Positions 35,566-45,429 of a DNA stretch of 64,000 bases are shown piece by piece (positions within the stretch are counted from its first letter, which is position 1; every line of letters begins with the position of its first letter). Where the stretch lies: contig CAVQGZ010000004.1 of assembly GCA_963712175.1 (NCBI GenBank), positions 992,001-1,056,000 of the forward strand, read 5' to 3'. Made by a program: the position numbers and the translations under genes. Below the pieces are notes generated by a model. The model was not told the DNA's origin. It did no database searches and saw only the letters and a program-made list of their open reading frames with translations. The stretch comes from CAVQGZ01 sp963712175. GTDB lineage: Bacteria > Actinomycetota > Actinomycetes > Jiangellales > Jiangellaceae.

Positions 35566-38500
35566 GCTCGGCCAGCGCGGTCCGGATGCGCTTGGGCGAC
35601 ACCGGCCGCGGTGTCTTGAGGTGCTGGGCGAAGACGCTCACCCGCAGCTCCTCGAGCATCCACCGCACCTCGTCGACGTCCGCGTCACCACGTCGAGCCG
35701 GCGGCAACGACTCCACCACCTCGAGGTAGGCATCCTCCACCTCGTGCACCTGCGTCATCCGCTGCGCGTCCCTGACCGGGTCGGTAGGCGCCACGTCGAG
35801 CCGGCGCGACATCGCGCGCAGGTAGCGCGAGATGTCGGCTAGCCGGCCGCGACCGACCCGGCTCACGAAGCCGTCGGTGACGATGCCCTCCATCTGCACC
35901 TCGAGGTCCTCACGCAGCAGCGAGGCGCGGTCCAGGGCCGCAGCACGCAGCGTGACCTCGTGTGCGACGGCAAGCAGGTCTCCCACCCGTTGAACCACCC
36001 ACAGCGTGTCGTCCTCCAGGTGTGCCCGTACCCCCTCACGCACCCGGCCGTACGCCGTCTCGTCCCACGGGAGGCCACCGCTGCGAGCGACCCGGTCGTC
36101 GACCGCGGCGACGACGGCGTCGTCGAGCAGTGCCGGCACCGACGCGTAGGGGTTGTGGCTGAGTGCCAGCTTCGTGCGTGCGTCCAGGCGTCGCACAACC
36201 GCGCGCACCGGGGAAGCGACGTCGAGCAGCAGCAGGCGACGCACGCCGCGCGCCATGGCCCGGCGTTGCTCCTCGGGGGTGGCCATGACGCGCAGCGCGA
36301 CCCCGTCCCCCTCGTCGACCAGCGCGGGGAAGCCCTTGACCTGCCCGCCAGCCCGCTGGACGGTGATGGTTCCCGGAACCGTGCCGACAGACCATGTCGT
36401 CAGTCCCGTGCGCTCGATGCTCGGGGCCGCCTCGGCAACAGCCGCCCTCGTGCGCGGCGCGAGGACCTCCTGCAGCCGGGACAGGTCGCGCCCCTCCCCC
36501 ACGACCCGCCCGCTGTCGTCGACGACCCGAACGAGAGCCCGCAGGAAGGGCGGCACCTTGTCCAGGTCGATGTCCCCCGACCTCACGACCGGCCCACCGA
36601 ACGACGTCAGTGCGGCTGCGACGGCCTCCGACAGCGCGCCGCGTGGCGGGCCAAGCCGCTCGACGACGGCTGCGGCGTAGTCGGGAGCGGGGACGAAGGA
36701 TCGACGCAGTGCCTTCGGCAAGGCTCGGATCATCGCCTGGACCAGCTCGGATCGCAGCCCCGGGACCTGCCAGGTGAACGCGGCGGCGTCGAGGCGATTG
36801 AGCACGCTCAGCTCCACCGTGACGGTGACTCCGTCGTCGTCGGTGCCCGGCTCGAATCGGTAGCTGACGGGCAGGACGAGGTCGCCGGCACGCCAGTGAT
36901 CGGGGAAGGCCCGAGGGTCGACGGCGTCGGTCTGCGGCCGGGCCAGCTGCTCGCGGGTGAAGGTGAGCAGCTCGGGGTCGCTGCGACGCCGCTTCTTCCA
37001 CCATGAGTCGAAGTGCCGCGCCGATACCACCGTGGCCGGGAGCCGGGCGTCGTAGAGGGCGAACAGCCCCTCGTCGTCGATCCTCACGTCGCGACGTCGC
37101 GTCCGCTCCTCGGCCGCACTGAGCTCGGCCAGCGTGGCCGCGTTCGAGTCGAAGAAGCGGTGCCGGGTCTCCCAGTCGCCCTCGACGAGGGCATGGCGGA
37201 TGAAGAGCTCGCGAGACAGCGCCGGGTCGACGCGTGAGTAGCCGACCGTTCTGCCGGCCACCACGGGGATGCCGTAGAGCGTCACCTTCTCGGTGGCCAC
37301 CACCGATCCGCGGCGGCGTTCCCAGCGCGGCTCGCTGTAGGAGCGTCGCAGCAGGTGGTGCGGGGCAATGCTCTCGATCCAGGACGGGTCGATCCTGGCC
37401 GCATCTCGCGCCCAGACTCGAGTCGTCTCGACGAGCTCTCCGGCCATGACCCATCGCGGCGGCTTCTTGGCCAGCACCGAACCAGGGTTGATGGCGAATC
37501 GGGCGTTGCGGGCCCCGGTGTAGTCGCGCTTGTCAGCATCCCACGTCCCCACGTGGCTCAGGAGGCCGGCGAGCAGCGCCTGGTGAACCCGGTCGGGATC
37601 GGCGCGCTCGCCGGCGTCGGCGCGCAGGTTCGGCCTCGCCGGAACCTCGATGCCCAGCTCGCGACAGGCTCGACGCAGCTGGGTCACCAGGTCCTGCCAC
37701 TCCCGGATGCGCAGGAAGTGCAGGTACTCGGCTCGGCACATCCGCCGGAACGCGGCGCCGGAGAGCTCGCGCTGCTTGTCCTGCAGGTAGGCCCAGAGGT
37801 TCAGGTAGGTGATGAGGTCGGATGAGGAGTCGGCGAATCGGCGGTGCGCCAGCGACGCCTCGTCGCGCTTCTCGAACGGTCGCTCGCGAGGGTCCTGGAT
37901 CGACAGGGCCGCCGCGATCACCAGCACCTCCTGCACGCACCCGAACCGAGCAGCCTCGAGCACCATTCGGCCGAGTCGAGGATCGACGGGCAGCCGTGCC
38001 AGGCGCCGACCGATGTCGGTGAGACCGGTGGTGGCCGCTGCCTGGTCCAGCGCACCCAGCTCGTCCAGCAGCCCGATGCCGTCGCGAAGATTGCGGCGGT
38101 CGGGAGGGTCGATGAACGGGAAGGCTTCGAGGTCGCCGAGCCCGAGGGCCGCCATCTGGAGGATGACCGCCGCCAGGTTGGTCCGAAGGATCTCCGGCTC
38201 GGTGAACCGCGGCCGGTCCAGGTAGTCCGCCTCGGTGTACAGGCGCAGGCACACGCCGTCGGCCACGCGTCCGCAGCGGCCCTTGCGCTGATCCGCGGAC
38301 GCCTGCGACACCGGTTCGATCGGCAGGCGTTGCACCTTCGTGCGCATCGAGTAGCGGGAGATGCGTGCCGTGCCGGCGTCCACCACATAGCGGATGCCGG
38401 GGACGGTCAGCGAGGTCTCGGCGACGTTGGTGGCCAGCACGACTCGACGCGCCCCGTGCGGGGCGAAGACCCGGTGCTGCTCAGCCGTCGACAGCCGCCC

Positions 38501-39325
38501 GTACAGCGGCAGCACGTCGGTGGTGGATGGCAGGTGCTCACGCAGCGCATCAGCGGTGTCGCGGATCTCGCGTTCCCCGGACAGGAACACCAGCACGTCG
38601 CCCATCGGTTCATGAGCCAGCTCGTCGACAGCGTCGATGACCGCTTGGGTCTGGTCGCGCTCGTCGTCGGGGTCGTCGTGACCAGGGCCGAAGGGGCGGT
38701 AGCGAACCTGCACGGGGTAGGTGCGCCCGGACACCTCGACGACCGGCACGTGGCGGCCCAGCGCAGCGGCGAAGTGGTCGGCGAAACGCTGCGGGTCGAT
38801 CGTGGCCGAGGTGATCAGGACGCGAAGATCGGGCCGCCGGGGAAGGATCTCGGCGAGGTAGCCGAGCAGGAAGTCGATGGTGAGGCTGCGTTCGTGCGCC
38901 TCGTCGATGATGACGACGTCGTAGCGGCGCAGGAGTCGGTCCCGCGAGATCTCCGCGAGCAGGATGCCGTCGGTCATGAGCGTCAGGCGAGTGTCGCGCG
39001 ACGTCCGGTCGCCGAACCGGACGCGAGAGCCGACGAGCGCTCCGGGAGTCGTGCCCACCTCCTCGGCGATGCGGTCGGCGACGGTGCGTGCCGCCAGACG
39101 GCGGGGCTGGGTGTGGGCGATGCGACCGCGGCCTGGACGAGGACCGTCGTTGCGCTCGTCCAGCATGGCCAGGGCGATCTTGGGCAGCTGGGTCGTCTTG
39201 CCCGATCCCGTCTCTCCCGCAACGACGACGACCTGGTTCTCGCGCATGGCAACGGCGATGTCGTCAGCCCGTGCGGCGATGGGGAGATCAACCGGAATGG
39301 TGAGATCGACCAGGGTGGCAGGCAT
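35555..39325 (-). CDS. hrpA: ATP-dependent RNA helicase HrpA
   Basis: A 1256-residue DEAH-box helicase of full HrpA length. Walker A GETGSGKTTQL begins at residue 37 and the DEAH motif is in VVIIDEAHERSLTIDFLLGYL. SATIDPQRF and RKGRCGRVADG (motif VI) follow. The C-terminal half carries the HA2, OB and DUF3418 regions, including a long charged C-terminus. HrpA helps rescue stalled translation and process mRNA in other bacteria. It is divergent from the CPA1 antiporter, 23 bases between starts. Confidence 0.93.
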   Translation of the reverse strand: MPATLVDLTIPVDLPIAARADDIAVAMRENQVVVVAGETGSGKTTQLPKIALAMLDERNDGPRPGRGRIAHTQPRRLAARTVADRIAEEVGTTPGALVGSRVRFGDRTSRDTRLTLMTDGILLAEISRDRLLRRYDVVIIDEAHERSLTIDFLLGYLAEILPRRPDLRVLITSATIDPQRFADHFAAALGRHVPVVEVSGRTYPVQVRYRPFGPGHDDPDDERDQTQAVIDAVDELAHEPMGDVLVFLSGEREIRDTADALREHLPSTTDVLPLYGRLSTAEQHRVFAPHGARRVVLATNVAETSLTVPGIRYVVDAGTARISRYSMRTKVQRLPIEPVSQASADQRKGRCGRVADGVCLRLYTEADYLDRPRFTEPEILRTNLAAVILQMAALGLGDLEAFPFIDPPDRRNLRDGIGLLDELGALDQAAATTGLTDIGRRLARLPVDPRLGRMVLEAARFGCVQEVLVIAAALSIQDPRERPFEKRDEASLAHRRFADSSSDLITYLNLWAYLQDKQRELSGAAFRRMCRAEYLHFLRIREWQDLVTQLRRACRELGIEVPARPNLRADAGERADPDRVHQALLAGLLSHVGTWDADKRDYTGARNARFAINPGSVLAKKPPRWVMAGELVETTRVWARDAARIDPSWIESIAPHHLLRRSYSEPRWERRRGSVVATEKVTLYGIPVVAGRTVGYSRVDPALSRELFIRHALVEGDWETRHRFFDSNAATLAELSAAEERTRRRDVRIDDEGLFALYDARLPATVVSARHFDSWWKKRRRSDPELLTFTREQLARPQTDAVDPRAFPDHWRAGDLVLPVSYRFEPGTDDDGVTVTVELSVLNRLDAAAFTWQVPGLRSELVQAMIRALPKALRRSFVPAPDYAAAVVERLGPPRGALSEAVAAALTSFGGPVVRSGDIDLDKVPPFLRALVRVVDDSGRVVGEGRDLSRLQEVLAPRTRAAVAEAAPSIERTGLTTWSVGTVPGTITVQRAGGQVKGFPALVDEGDGVALRVMATPEEQRRAMARGVRRLLLLDVASPVRAVVRRLDARTKLALSHNPYASVPALLDDAVVAAVDDRVARSGGLPWDETAYGRVREGVRAHLEDDTLWVVQRVGDLLAVAHEVTLRAAALDRASLLREDLEVQMEGIVTDGFVSRVGRGRLADISRYLRAMSRRLDVAPTDPVRDAQRMTQVHEVEDAYLEVVESLPPARRGDADVDEVRWMLEELRVSVFAQHLKTPRPVSPKRIRTALAELSP

Positions 39326-39348
39326 AGGGCTCCTAGTATCGAACCACC

Positions 39349-41355
39349 ATGCCGTGGGTGACGCAGGACGTCGAGGCGGGGCTTGCCGAGCTCCTGCCCA
39401 CGGCGCTGCTCGAGATGTCGGTGCTGCTCGGAGCCGCCGTCATCGTCGGGCTGCTCGCCCAACGTCTGCGGCTCCCGCTCACTGTGGTGCTCGCGGTGGC
39501 GGGGATCGTCGCAACCCAGCTGGGACTCGACCTCGCCCTCGTCGAGGTGCTCAGTGGCGACGGGTTCCGTGAGCTGCTCGTCAACCTCTTCCTGCCGGTT
39601 CTGGTCTTCGAGGCGGCGCTGGGGCTCTCCACCCGTGAGTTCATGCGCAATCTCGTGGCCATCACGGCGTTGGCCACCGTGGCGCTGCTCATCTCGACGG
39701 CTCTCGTCGGGACCAGCCTGGTGGCCACCCTGGCAGTTCCACTCGCTGCTGCTCTGCTGTTCGGTGCGCTCATCTCGGCCACCGACCCCGTGGCCGTCGT
39801 GGCGGTCTTCCGCGAGCTCGGCGTCTCGCGTCGTCTGCTGACCCTCGTCGAGGGTGAGAGCCTGCTCAACGATGGCGTCGCCATCGTTCTCTACAACATC
39901 CTGCTGGCCATCGCCCTCGGGACAGCCAGCCTGCGGGTCGGTCCGGCGGTCGGCGAGTTCCTCCTGGTCGCCGCTGGAGGTGTGCTGATCGGGGCCGTGG
40001 TTGGGTTCGCCGCCGTGATGCTGCTGCCGAGGCTCTCCCGGCTCCCGGCGGCTGCGATGTCGGTCGCGGTGGCGTTCGGCTCGTTCGTGCTCGCCGAGTC
40101 CCTCGGCGTTTCCGGCGTGATGGCCACTGTCGCCGCGGGAATCGCCGTCGGCGGGATGCTCGAGAGCCGGGCGAGCCGCAGCGTGCGCGACCTGCTTCAC
40201 GAGCTGTGGGAGTCGCTGGGCTTCATCGCCAACGCCCTGCTGTTCCTGTTCATCGGCCTGGTTCTCGACCTCGACCTGATCCTGGACAACCTCGGAGCGA
40301 TCGCCATCGCTCTGCTGGCGGTGCTCGTCGCCCGGCCACTGGCCGTCGTCCCCGTCGTGGCCTTCCTGGAACGCTTCGCCCACATCCCCCGGGTCGGCAA
40401 CCGCAGCACCGTCGTGGTCGTCTGGGGTGGTCTGCGAGGCGGGGTGGCCCTGGCTCTGGCCCTGGCCCTCCCCGCGGAGCTCGCGCAGCGCGATCTGTTC
40501 ATCGCGATGGCCGCTGGGGTGGTGCTCGGCACACTGCTCATCAACGCGACGACGCTCCCCTTCGTCCTGCACTACCTTCGCCTGGACGTACCGCGGCGAT
40601 CGGACGAGCACCTCGTGGCCCTGGCACGGCTGCTGGCCGTGCGCGTCGCCCGGGAACGACTCGAGGAGCTCGGTCTGCAGGACGACCTCGTCTCGGCCCA
40701 CCTCGATGTCGCCGAGGTCGACGCGCACGAGCAGCTCGAGGTCGCGAACCTCGAGCAGTACGAGCAGGTCGAGGCACTGGTGATGCGCGGTCTGCACATC
40801 GAGCGCGAGACCTACCAGGGTCTGGGGGACGCCGGCCTGCTCCGTCCGATCGCAACCCGAACGCTCCTGTACGAGATCGACGGCGAGATCGACGAGGCCC
40901 ACCGCGGCGAACTGAAGGTCGACGTGGCGCGGCGGTCGAACCTGCCCTGGTACGCCCGCGCCCACCGCCGGGTGCTGACGATGCTCCCCGAGCCCTTCGG
41001 CGAGGACATGCGCGACGTGCGCTACGCCGAGCTCAGCGCTCGCCAGCTGGCCGCCCGACGGGCCGCCGACGAGCTCAGCCGCTTCCGTGACCTGCCTGGC
41101 GTCGACGAAGACCTGGTCCTGGAGGCCCGATCGGTGTTCGACCACTGGGAGAACAAGGCTCGTGTCCGCCTGACCGACATGGAGGAACGAGCCGGGGTGG
41201 ACGTACGGGTGATGCACCGCCGCCAGGCCCGCGCCCTCACGAAGATCGCCGCCGTCGGCGCCCTGCGTGACCTCGCAGCCGTGGGCATCGTGTCCAACGC
41301 GGTGGCCGAGCAGGCAGCGACGCGGGTGGAGCAGGAGATCGAGTCCGCCGGCTGA
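39349..41355 (+). CDS. CPA1-family sodium/proton antiporter with long cytoplasmic tail
   Basis: A 668-residue monovalent cation:proton antiporter. About twelve hydrophobic segments span residues 18-410. The ion-binding ISATDPVAVVAVFRELG (Asp about 144) and LVEGESLLNDGVAIVLYN (Asn-Asp) motifs are present, plus VVWGGLRGGVALALALALP. The last about 250 residues are soluble, charged and helix-rich, ending in a region that may sense pH or a ligand. The exact ion (Na, K or Li) is unknown. Its stop lies inside a stem-loop shared with the convergent GTPase gene. Confidence 0.9.
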   Translation: MPWVTQDVEAGLAELLPTALLEMSVLLGAAVIVGLLAQRLRLPLTVVLAVAGIVATQLGLDLALVEVLSGDGFRELLVNLFLPVLVFEAALGLSTREFMRNLVAITALATVALLISTALVGTSLVATLAVPLAAALLFGALISATDPVAVVAVFRELGVSRRLLTLVEGESLLNDGVAIVLYNILLAIALGTASLRVGPAVGEFLLVAAGGVLIGAVVGFAAVMLLPRLSRLPAAAMSVAVAFGSFVLAESLGVSGVMATVAAGIAVGGMLESRASRSVRDLLHELWESLGFIANALLFLFIGLVLDLDLILDNLGAIAIALLAVLVARPLAVVPVVAFLERFAHIPRVGNRSTVVVVWGGLRGGVALALALALPAELAQRDLFIAMAAGVVLGTLLINATTLPFVLHYLRLDVPRRSDEHLVALARLLAVRVARERLEELGLQDDLVSAHLDVAEVDAHEQLEVANLEQYEQVEALVMRGLHIERETYQGLGDAGLLRPIATRTLLYEIDGEIDEAHRGELKVDVARRSNLPWYARAHRRVLTMLPEPFGEDMRDVRYAELSARQLAARRAADELSRFRDLPGVDEDLVLEARSVFDHWENKARVRLTDMEERAGVDVRVMHRRQARALTKIAAVGALRDLAAVGIVSNAVAEQAATRVEQEIESAG

Positions 41356-41373
41356 GCCGAGGCTCAGCCGGCG
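41346..41373. terminator. Bidirectional stem-loop between antiporter and GTPase genes
   Basis: A perfect inverted repeat has 13-base arms (41346-41358 and 41361-41373) with a 2-base gap, which folds as a stem with a 4-base loop. It contains both stop codons of the convergent genes. A T-run is missing, so termination is inferred from position and stem strength only. Confidence 0.6.
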
Positions 41374-42500
41374 CCCGTCAGGCTGCGTCGCGCCGAGTCC
41401 TTGAACTCGCTCATGAACAGGGTTCGGATGGCGTCGCTGTCCAGCGCCCCGTCCACACCCATCAGGCCTCCCTTGGCGAGCCGGATGCACACGACGGTCC
41501 AGGCTTGACCCATCGACCAGGTGAACGTGGAAGCGATGCTCGCGCTGATCGCCCCGCCGACCATGCTGCCGACACCGGGGATCATCTTCAGCAGGTTCGA
41601 CACCGCGCTGCGGCCCGCCGTCGTGGCGGCGGCCGTCGCCGCCAGCGACGCAGTCACGGCGCGGTCAAGGTTGATGTCGTAGATGTGGGAGATGCTGGCC
41701 ATCATCGTGAGCTGGATCGGCACGAGGATCGCGGCGTCGGAGAAGGGGATCGGGGTGGCCCCGGCCGCGGCCGCAGCCGTCGACGCGATGTCGATCGATC
41801 GCTTGGCCTCGGCCCTCTTGCGACTGAAGTCGATCTGCTGGGCCGCTACGAGAGCCTGCTGGACTCCCTGGGGAGCGACCTGAAAGGTGGCATCGAGAAC
41901 GTCCTGAAGCCCGTGGGCGTCGAACCCGGCGAACTCGTCGGACCTCGCGTAGGTCATGAAGGGGACACCGCCGGAGATCGGCAGGTCGAGGTCGCGGATC
42001 TCATCGGCAAGTCGGACCGCATCCGGGTGGTAGTCGTCCTTGCGCTTGGGTACCTGGGTGAGGACGAGCAGGACAGGCAGCCCGAGGTCGTCCAGGGCGC
42101 GGATGAACTCGGCCTCGGTCTCCTCGAACCGTCGGTCGCTGGCCCGGACGCAGTACCAGGCGACGTGCACCTGCTCGGAGAGGTCGAGTCGACGCATCTT
42201 GCGGACGTAGCTCTTGAGGTCGTCCAGGATCACCTCGTTGTCCTGACCGATCTCCAGCCCGCGGGTGTCGAGAACGCCGAAGTGCCCGGAGTGATGCATG
42301 TACAGGTGGCTGTCGCGCGTGACCGGCTCACCGATCCCGGTCTCGGCCAGGTCCTCGCCGAAGATGGCGTTGATCAGCGTGGACTTGCCCACGCCGGTCT
42401 TGCCGAAGATCGCGAGGTTGAAGCGGCCGATCCGCTCCGCCTGCTCGTCGAACTTCGCCGCGAACTGCCGTCGGAACCAGTCGCTCGACCCCTGTGCCAT
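41364..42500 (-). CDS. Dynamin/Era-like GTPase with DUF697 membrane segment
   Basis: A 378-residue P-loop GTPase. G1 is GKTGVGKST (33-41), followed by INAIFGEDLAETGIGEPVT and G3 DTRG with Asp78. The G4 position is TQVPKRKDD rather than NKxD, so nucleotide choice may be relaxed. The C-terminal part matches DUF697: ATPIPFSDAAILVPIQLTMM plus a hydrophobic GVGSMVGGAISASIASTF stretch that could insert in the membrane. Role unknown. The ATG at 42500 starts the domain; the frame stays open upstream opposite the oxidoreductase gene. Confidence 0.83.
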   Translation of the reverse strand: MAQGSSDWFRRQFAAKFDEQAERIGRFNLAIFGKTGVGKSTLINAIFGEDLAETGIGEPVTRDSHLYMHHSGHFGVLDTRGLEIGQDNEVILDDLKSYVRKMRRLDLSEQVHVAWYCVRASDRRFEETEAEFIRALDDLGLPVLLVLTQVPKRKDDYHPDAVRLADEIRDLDLPISGGVPFMTYARSDEFAGFDAHGLQDVLDATFQVAPQGVQQALVAAQQIDFSRKRAEAKRSIDIASTAAAAAGATPIPFSDAAILVPIQLTMMASISHIYDINLDRAVTASLAATAAATTAGRSAVSNLLKMIPGVGSMVGGAISASIASTFTWSMGQAWTVVCIRLAKGGLMGVDGALDSDAIRTLFMSEFKDSARRSLTGAG

Positions 42501-42542
42501 GCCCCTATCGAAGCACTTGTGCCCACCGCCTAGGGTCGCCGC

Positions 42543-44061
42543 GTGCCCCACGAGGACTACGACACCATCGTCGTCGGCAGCGGGTTCGGCGGCGCGGTGG
42601 CCGCGCTGCGCAGGGCACAGGCCGGGCGCAGGGTGCTGGTGGTCGAGATGGGTCGGCGCGTGTCTCCTGCCGACATGCGAGCCGGAGCACGCTCGTCGCG
42701 AGCGCTGCTGTGGGCGCCCCGCAGCGGTCTGCACGGCTACTTCCGCCAGACTCTGCTGCCGCACGTCTTCGCCCTCAGCGGCGTGGGCGTCGGCGGCGGA
42801 AGCCTCGTGTACGCGGCGGTGCTGCTCGAACCGGCCGACACCGTCTTCGCGGACCCCTCGTGGGGCGGCGCCGACTGGCCCGCCGAGCTCGCCCCACACT
42901 TTCGGACCGCAGCTGCCATGCTCGGGCGGACCACCAACCCGACGTTCGGCGCCCAGGACGAGTGGCTGCGCGCCGCTGCACGCCGCCTCGACGTCCTGGA
43001 CACCTTCGGGCCGACTCCTCAGGGCATCGACTTCGACGCCTGCACCTCCTGCGGGGCCTGCCTCACCGGGTGCGACGTCGGGGCGAAGAACTCCGTCGAC
43101 CGCACCTACCTCGCAGCGGCCGAGGAGCTCGGCGCGCAGGTCGTGGCGCAGCGCCGGGTCACCCGTCTCACGCCGGCTCCCGGCGGCGGCTACGTCGTCG
43201 ACGCGGTGGACTCGTTCCGGCGCCGCTCGCGCCACAGCTGGGCCGCGCGGGAGGTCGTCCTGGCTGCGGGGGTGCTCGGGACCAACGAGCTGCTCCTGGC
43301 CTGCCGCGACCGCCACCGCACGCTGCCGGCCCTGTCCCCCGCGCTGGGTAGGCGCGTGCGCACCAACAGCGAGGCCTTCACGGTGATCCTGCAGCCGGAC
43401 ACCAGGGTGGATGCAAGCCTGGGCCCGGCGATCTCCAGCGACTTCTGGTTCGACGAGACCACCCATGTCACGAACAACCGGGTACCGCCTTCCTACGGCT
43501 ACCTGCGCCCGTTCATGAGCCCGCTGGTCGACGACGAGTCGCGAGGAGCCCGGCTGCGCAGCGCCGCACGCGAGGCGGCCCGAGACCCTCGGGGGCTGCT
43601 GGAGGCCGTCACGGCGCAGGGACTGGCACCGTCGCCTGACCCTGCTGACGGTGATGCAGGCCCAGGACAATGCGATCGAGCTCGTCTACCGGCGACGGGC
43701 CGGCCGGTGGGGGCTCACGTCCCGGCGACCTGCCCAGGAAGCACCCGCACCGGCCCACCTTCGGCAAGCCAACGACGCCGCCCGGGCGGTTGCCGAGGCC
43801 AGCGGCGGACGGGCGTTCGGTATCTGGCTGGACAGCCTGCTCGGCCGCTCGGCTACCGCTCACATCCTCGGTGGCGCGGTCGTCGGTGTCGACCCGGCCC
43901 GCTCCGTCGTCTCGATCGACCACGAGGTGCACGGCTATCCCGGGCTCTATGTCGTCGACGGCTCGGCAGTACCCGCAAACATCGGTGTGAACCCCAGCCT
44001 GACGATCACCGCGATGGCCGAGCGGGCCATGGCCCGTCTGACCGCGAGGGAGCAGCAATGA
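42543..44061 (+). pseudogene. GMC oxidoreductase (cholesterol-oxidase-like), frameshifted
   Basis: A flavin-dependent oxidoreductase. The dinucleotide fold starts YDTIVVGSGFGGAVAALR and then SGVGVGGGSLVYA. A Cys-rich CTSCGACLTGCDVGAKNS stretch near residue 161 resembles that of ChoD-type proteins. The C-terminal half, including GYPGLYVVDGSAVPANIGVNPSLTITAMAERAM, is in another frame: the frame breaks near 43620, after which WHRRLTLLTVMQAQDN resumes. The stop at 44061 overlaps the next GNAT start. A single break suggests sequence error or recent inactivation. Confidence 0.82.
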
Positions 44062-44585
44062 CCCCCTTCGAGCTCACCGACGGCGTTGTTCTTCTCGCCG
44101 CACCCACCGCAGACGAGGTGGCCAGGATCACCGAGCTCTGCCAGGACCCGGACGTGCAGCGCTGGACGCTGATGCCCTCCCCCTACCGAAGGTCGGACGC
44201 CGAGGACTTCCTGGACCAGGTCGTCGCCCCGGGTTGGGCCGAGGGCCGGTTGGGCACCTGGGGCATCAGGGACCCGCACAGCAGAGCGCTGCAGGGAATG
44301 GTGGGGATCGACCTCACCGGTGACGGTGAGATCGGCTACTGGATGGGCGCCGAGCACCGCGGGCAGGGCCGCGCGACCCGTGCTTGTCGGCTCGCCGTGC
44401 AGGCGGCCTTCGACAGCGGCGTCGACCATGTGCGATGGGTGGCCATAGCCGGCAACCACGCATCCCGACGAGTCGCGGAGGGAATCGGTGTGCGCGTCGA
44501 GGGCCAGGTTCGGCGCCTGGTCGAGCAGCGCGGCACCTGGCGAGACGGCTGGATCGGGACGCTGCTGCGCGAGGAGGTGCGCTGA
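44058..44585 (+). CDS. GNAT family N-acetyltransferase (RimJ/RimL-like)
   Basis: A 175-residue acetyltransferase. The N-terminal VLLAAPTADEVARITELCQDPDVQRWTLMPSPY is typical of RimJ/RimL-like proteins, and the CoA motif is EIGYWMGAEHRGQGRATRACRLA, then NHASRRVAEGIGVRVEGQVRR. The ATG overlaps the oxidoreductase stop (ATGA), so translation depends on that upstream gene being read through. The acceptor is unknown. Confidence 0.82.
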   Translation: MTPFELTDGVVLLAAPTADEVARITELCQDPDVQRWTLMPSPYRRSDAEDFLDQVVAPGWAEGRLGTWGIRDPHSRALQGMVGIDLTGDGEIGYWMGAEHRGQGRATRACRLAVQAAFDSGVDHVRWVAIAGNHASRRVAEGIGVRVEGQVRRLVEQRGTWRDGWIGTLLREEVR

Positions 44586-44606
44586 CGCAGCCGCGCGGCA
44601 GCGCCG

Positions 44607-45344
44607 CTACGCGGGAAGTGCTGGGGGCCGCCACTGCGCCGGGTCGCTCGTGATCACCATGGTCCGCGCTCCGTCCACGACACGTTCGCTGTCCACCGCA
44701 CCCGCGTCGGCCGCTCGGCCGATCGTGCGGTAGTAGCGCGCAGCGAGGGCGTCCTGACGTCGACGCGCCCAGCCGGCGTTGGCGTCACCGACAGCGTCGC
44801 GCACCGTCGAGCCGGCAGCCCAGCCGCGCAGCATGCGCGGCAGGCTGGTCACGCCGTCGGCGTAGATCTGGCGCGACCCGACCGCGACGCAGAACCCTGC
44901 CCGCATCCACGCGTCGGTGTGCCACATGCCGTAGCAGGCGGTCGAGAACACGGCGCGCAGCCGGCGTCGCTGGTGGGTGGTCAGCGCGCGCACGACGGCC
45001 ACCGCGACCTCGTCGGCGTCGACCGGGCCGTCGACGAACCACAGTCGGCGCGACGTCCCGTGCGGGTTGACGACGAGATCGACGGCACGCACCTGCGGAT
45101 GGGCGCTCGCCGCGGAGAGGGCCGCGACAAGCCCGTCCATGGTCGCGTGCGGCCCGCGCAGCAGAAGTCGCGTGCGGTAGACCTGGCGCAGGTGGCGCCG
45201 CACCATGCGCTCGGCTCCCCACTCGATCGGTCGGTACAACACCTGCTCACGGGCGCTACCCGGGGTCAGCAACGTGACCAGCTGGACGAGTACCCGCTCG
45301 CGGCGCTGCACCGGCGACGGCACGCCGGCCGGGACACTCTCCAC
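44607..45344 (-). CDS. Unknown protein with clan CD (caspase/CHAT)-like His and Cys motifs
   Basis: A 245-residue protein from the GTG at 45344; a start at 45401 is also open. No family is recognised with certainty. Two short motifs stand out: AVDLVVNPHGTSRRLWF (His95-Gly) and LRAVFSTACYGMWHTD (Ala-Cys137) 42 residues later. A hydrophobic strand before HG and before AC, in this order and spacing, is what caspase-like (clan CD) peptidases and CHAT domains show. The later AVGSRQIYADGVTSLPRMLRGWAAGSTVRDAVG also fits a CHAT-like end. A fold prediction is needed; I treat peptidase activity as inference. Confidence 0.5.
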   Translation of the reverse strand: MESVPAGVPSPVQRRERVLVQLVTLLTPGSAREQVLYRPIEWGAERMVRRHLRQVYRTRLLLRGPHATMDGLVAALSAASAHPQVRAVDLVVNPHGTSRRLWFVDGPVDADEVAVAVVRALTTHQRRRLRAVFSTACYGMWHTDAWMRAGFCVAVGSRQIYADGVTSLPRMLRGWAAGSTVRDAVGDANAGWARRRQDALAARYYRTIGRAADAGAVDSERVVDGARTMVITSDPAQWRPPALPA

Positions 45345-45429
45345 GGCTAGCAGGCTAGGTCGACCCGGGCGCGTCCGCGGGCCGACGGGCCGACGCGCCA
45401 CCGCCGCGGGTACGCCCTAGCGTGGGCGG

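Noticed and set aside
38983..41490. A long minus-strand open frame (about 835 codons) opposite the antiporter.
   Set aside because: Composition is Gln/Asp/His-rich and motif-free; the plus-strand antiporter is clearly real.
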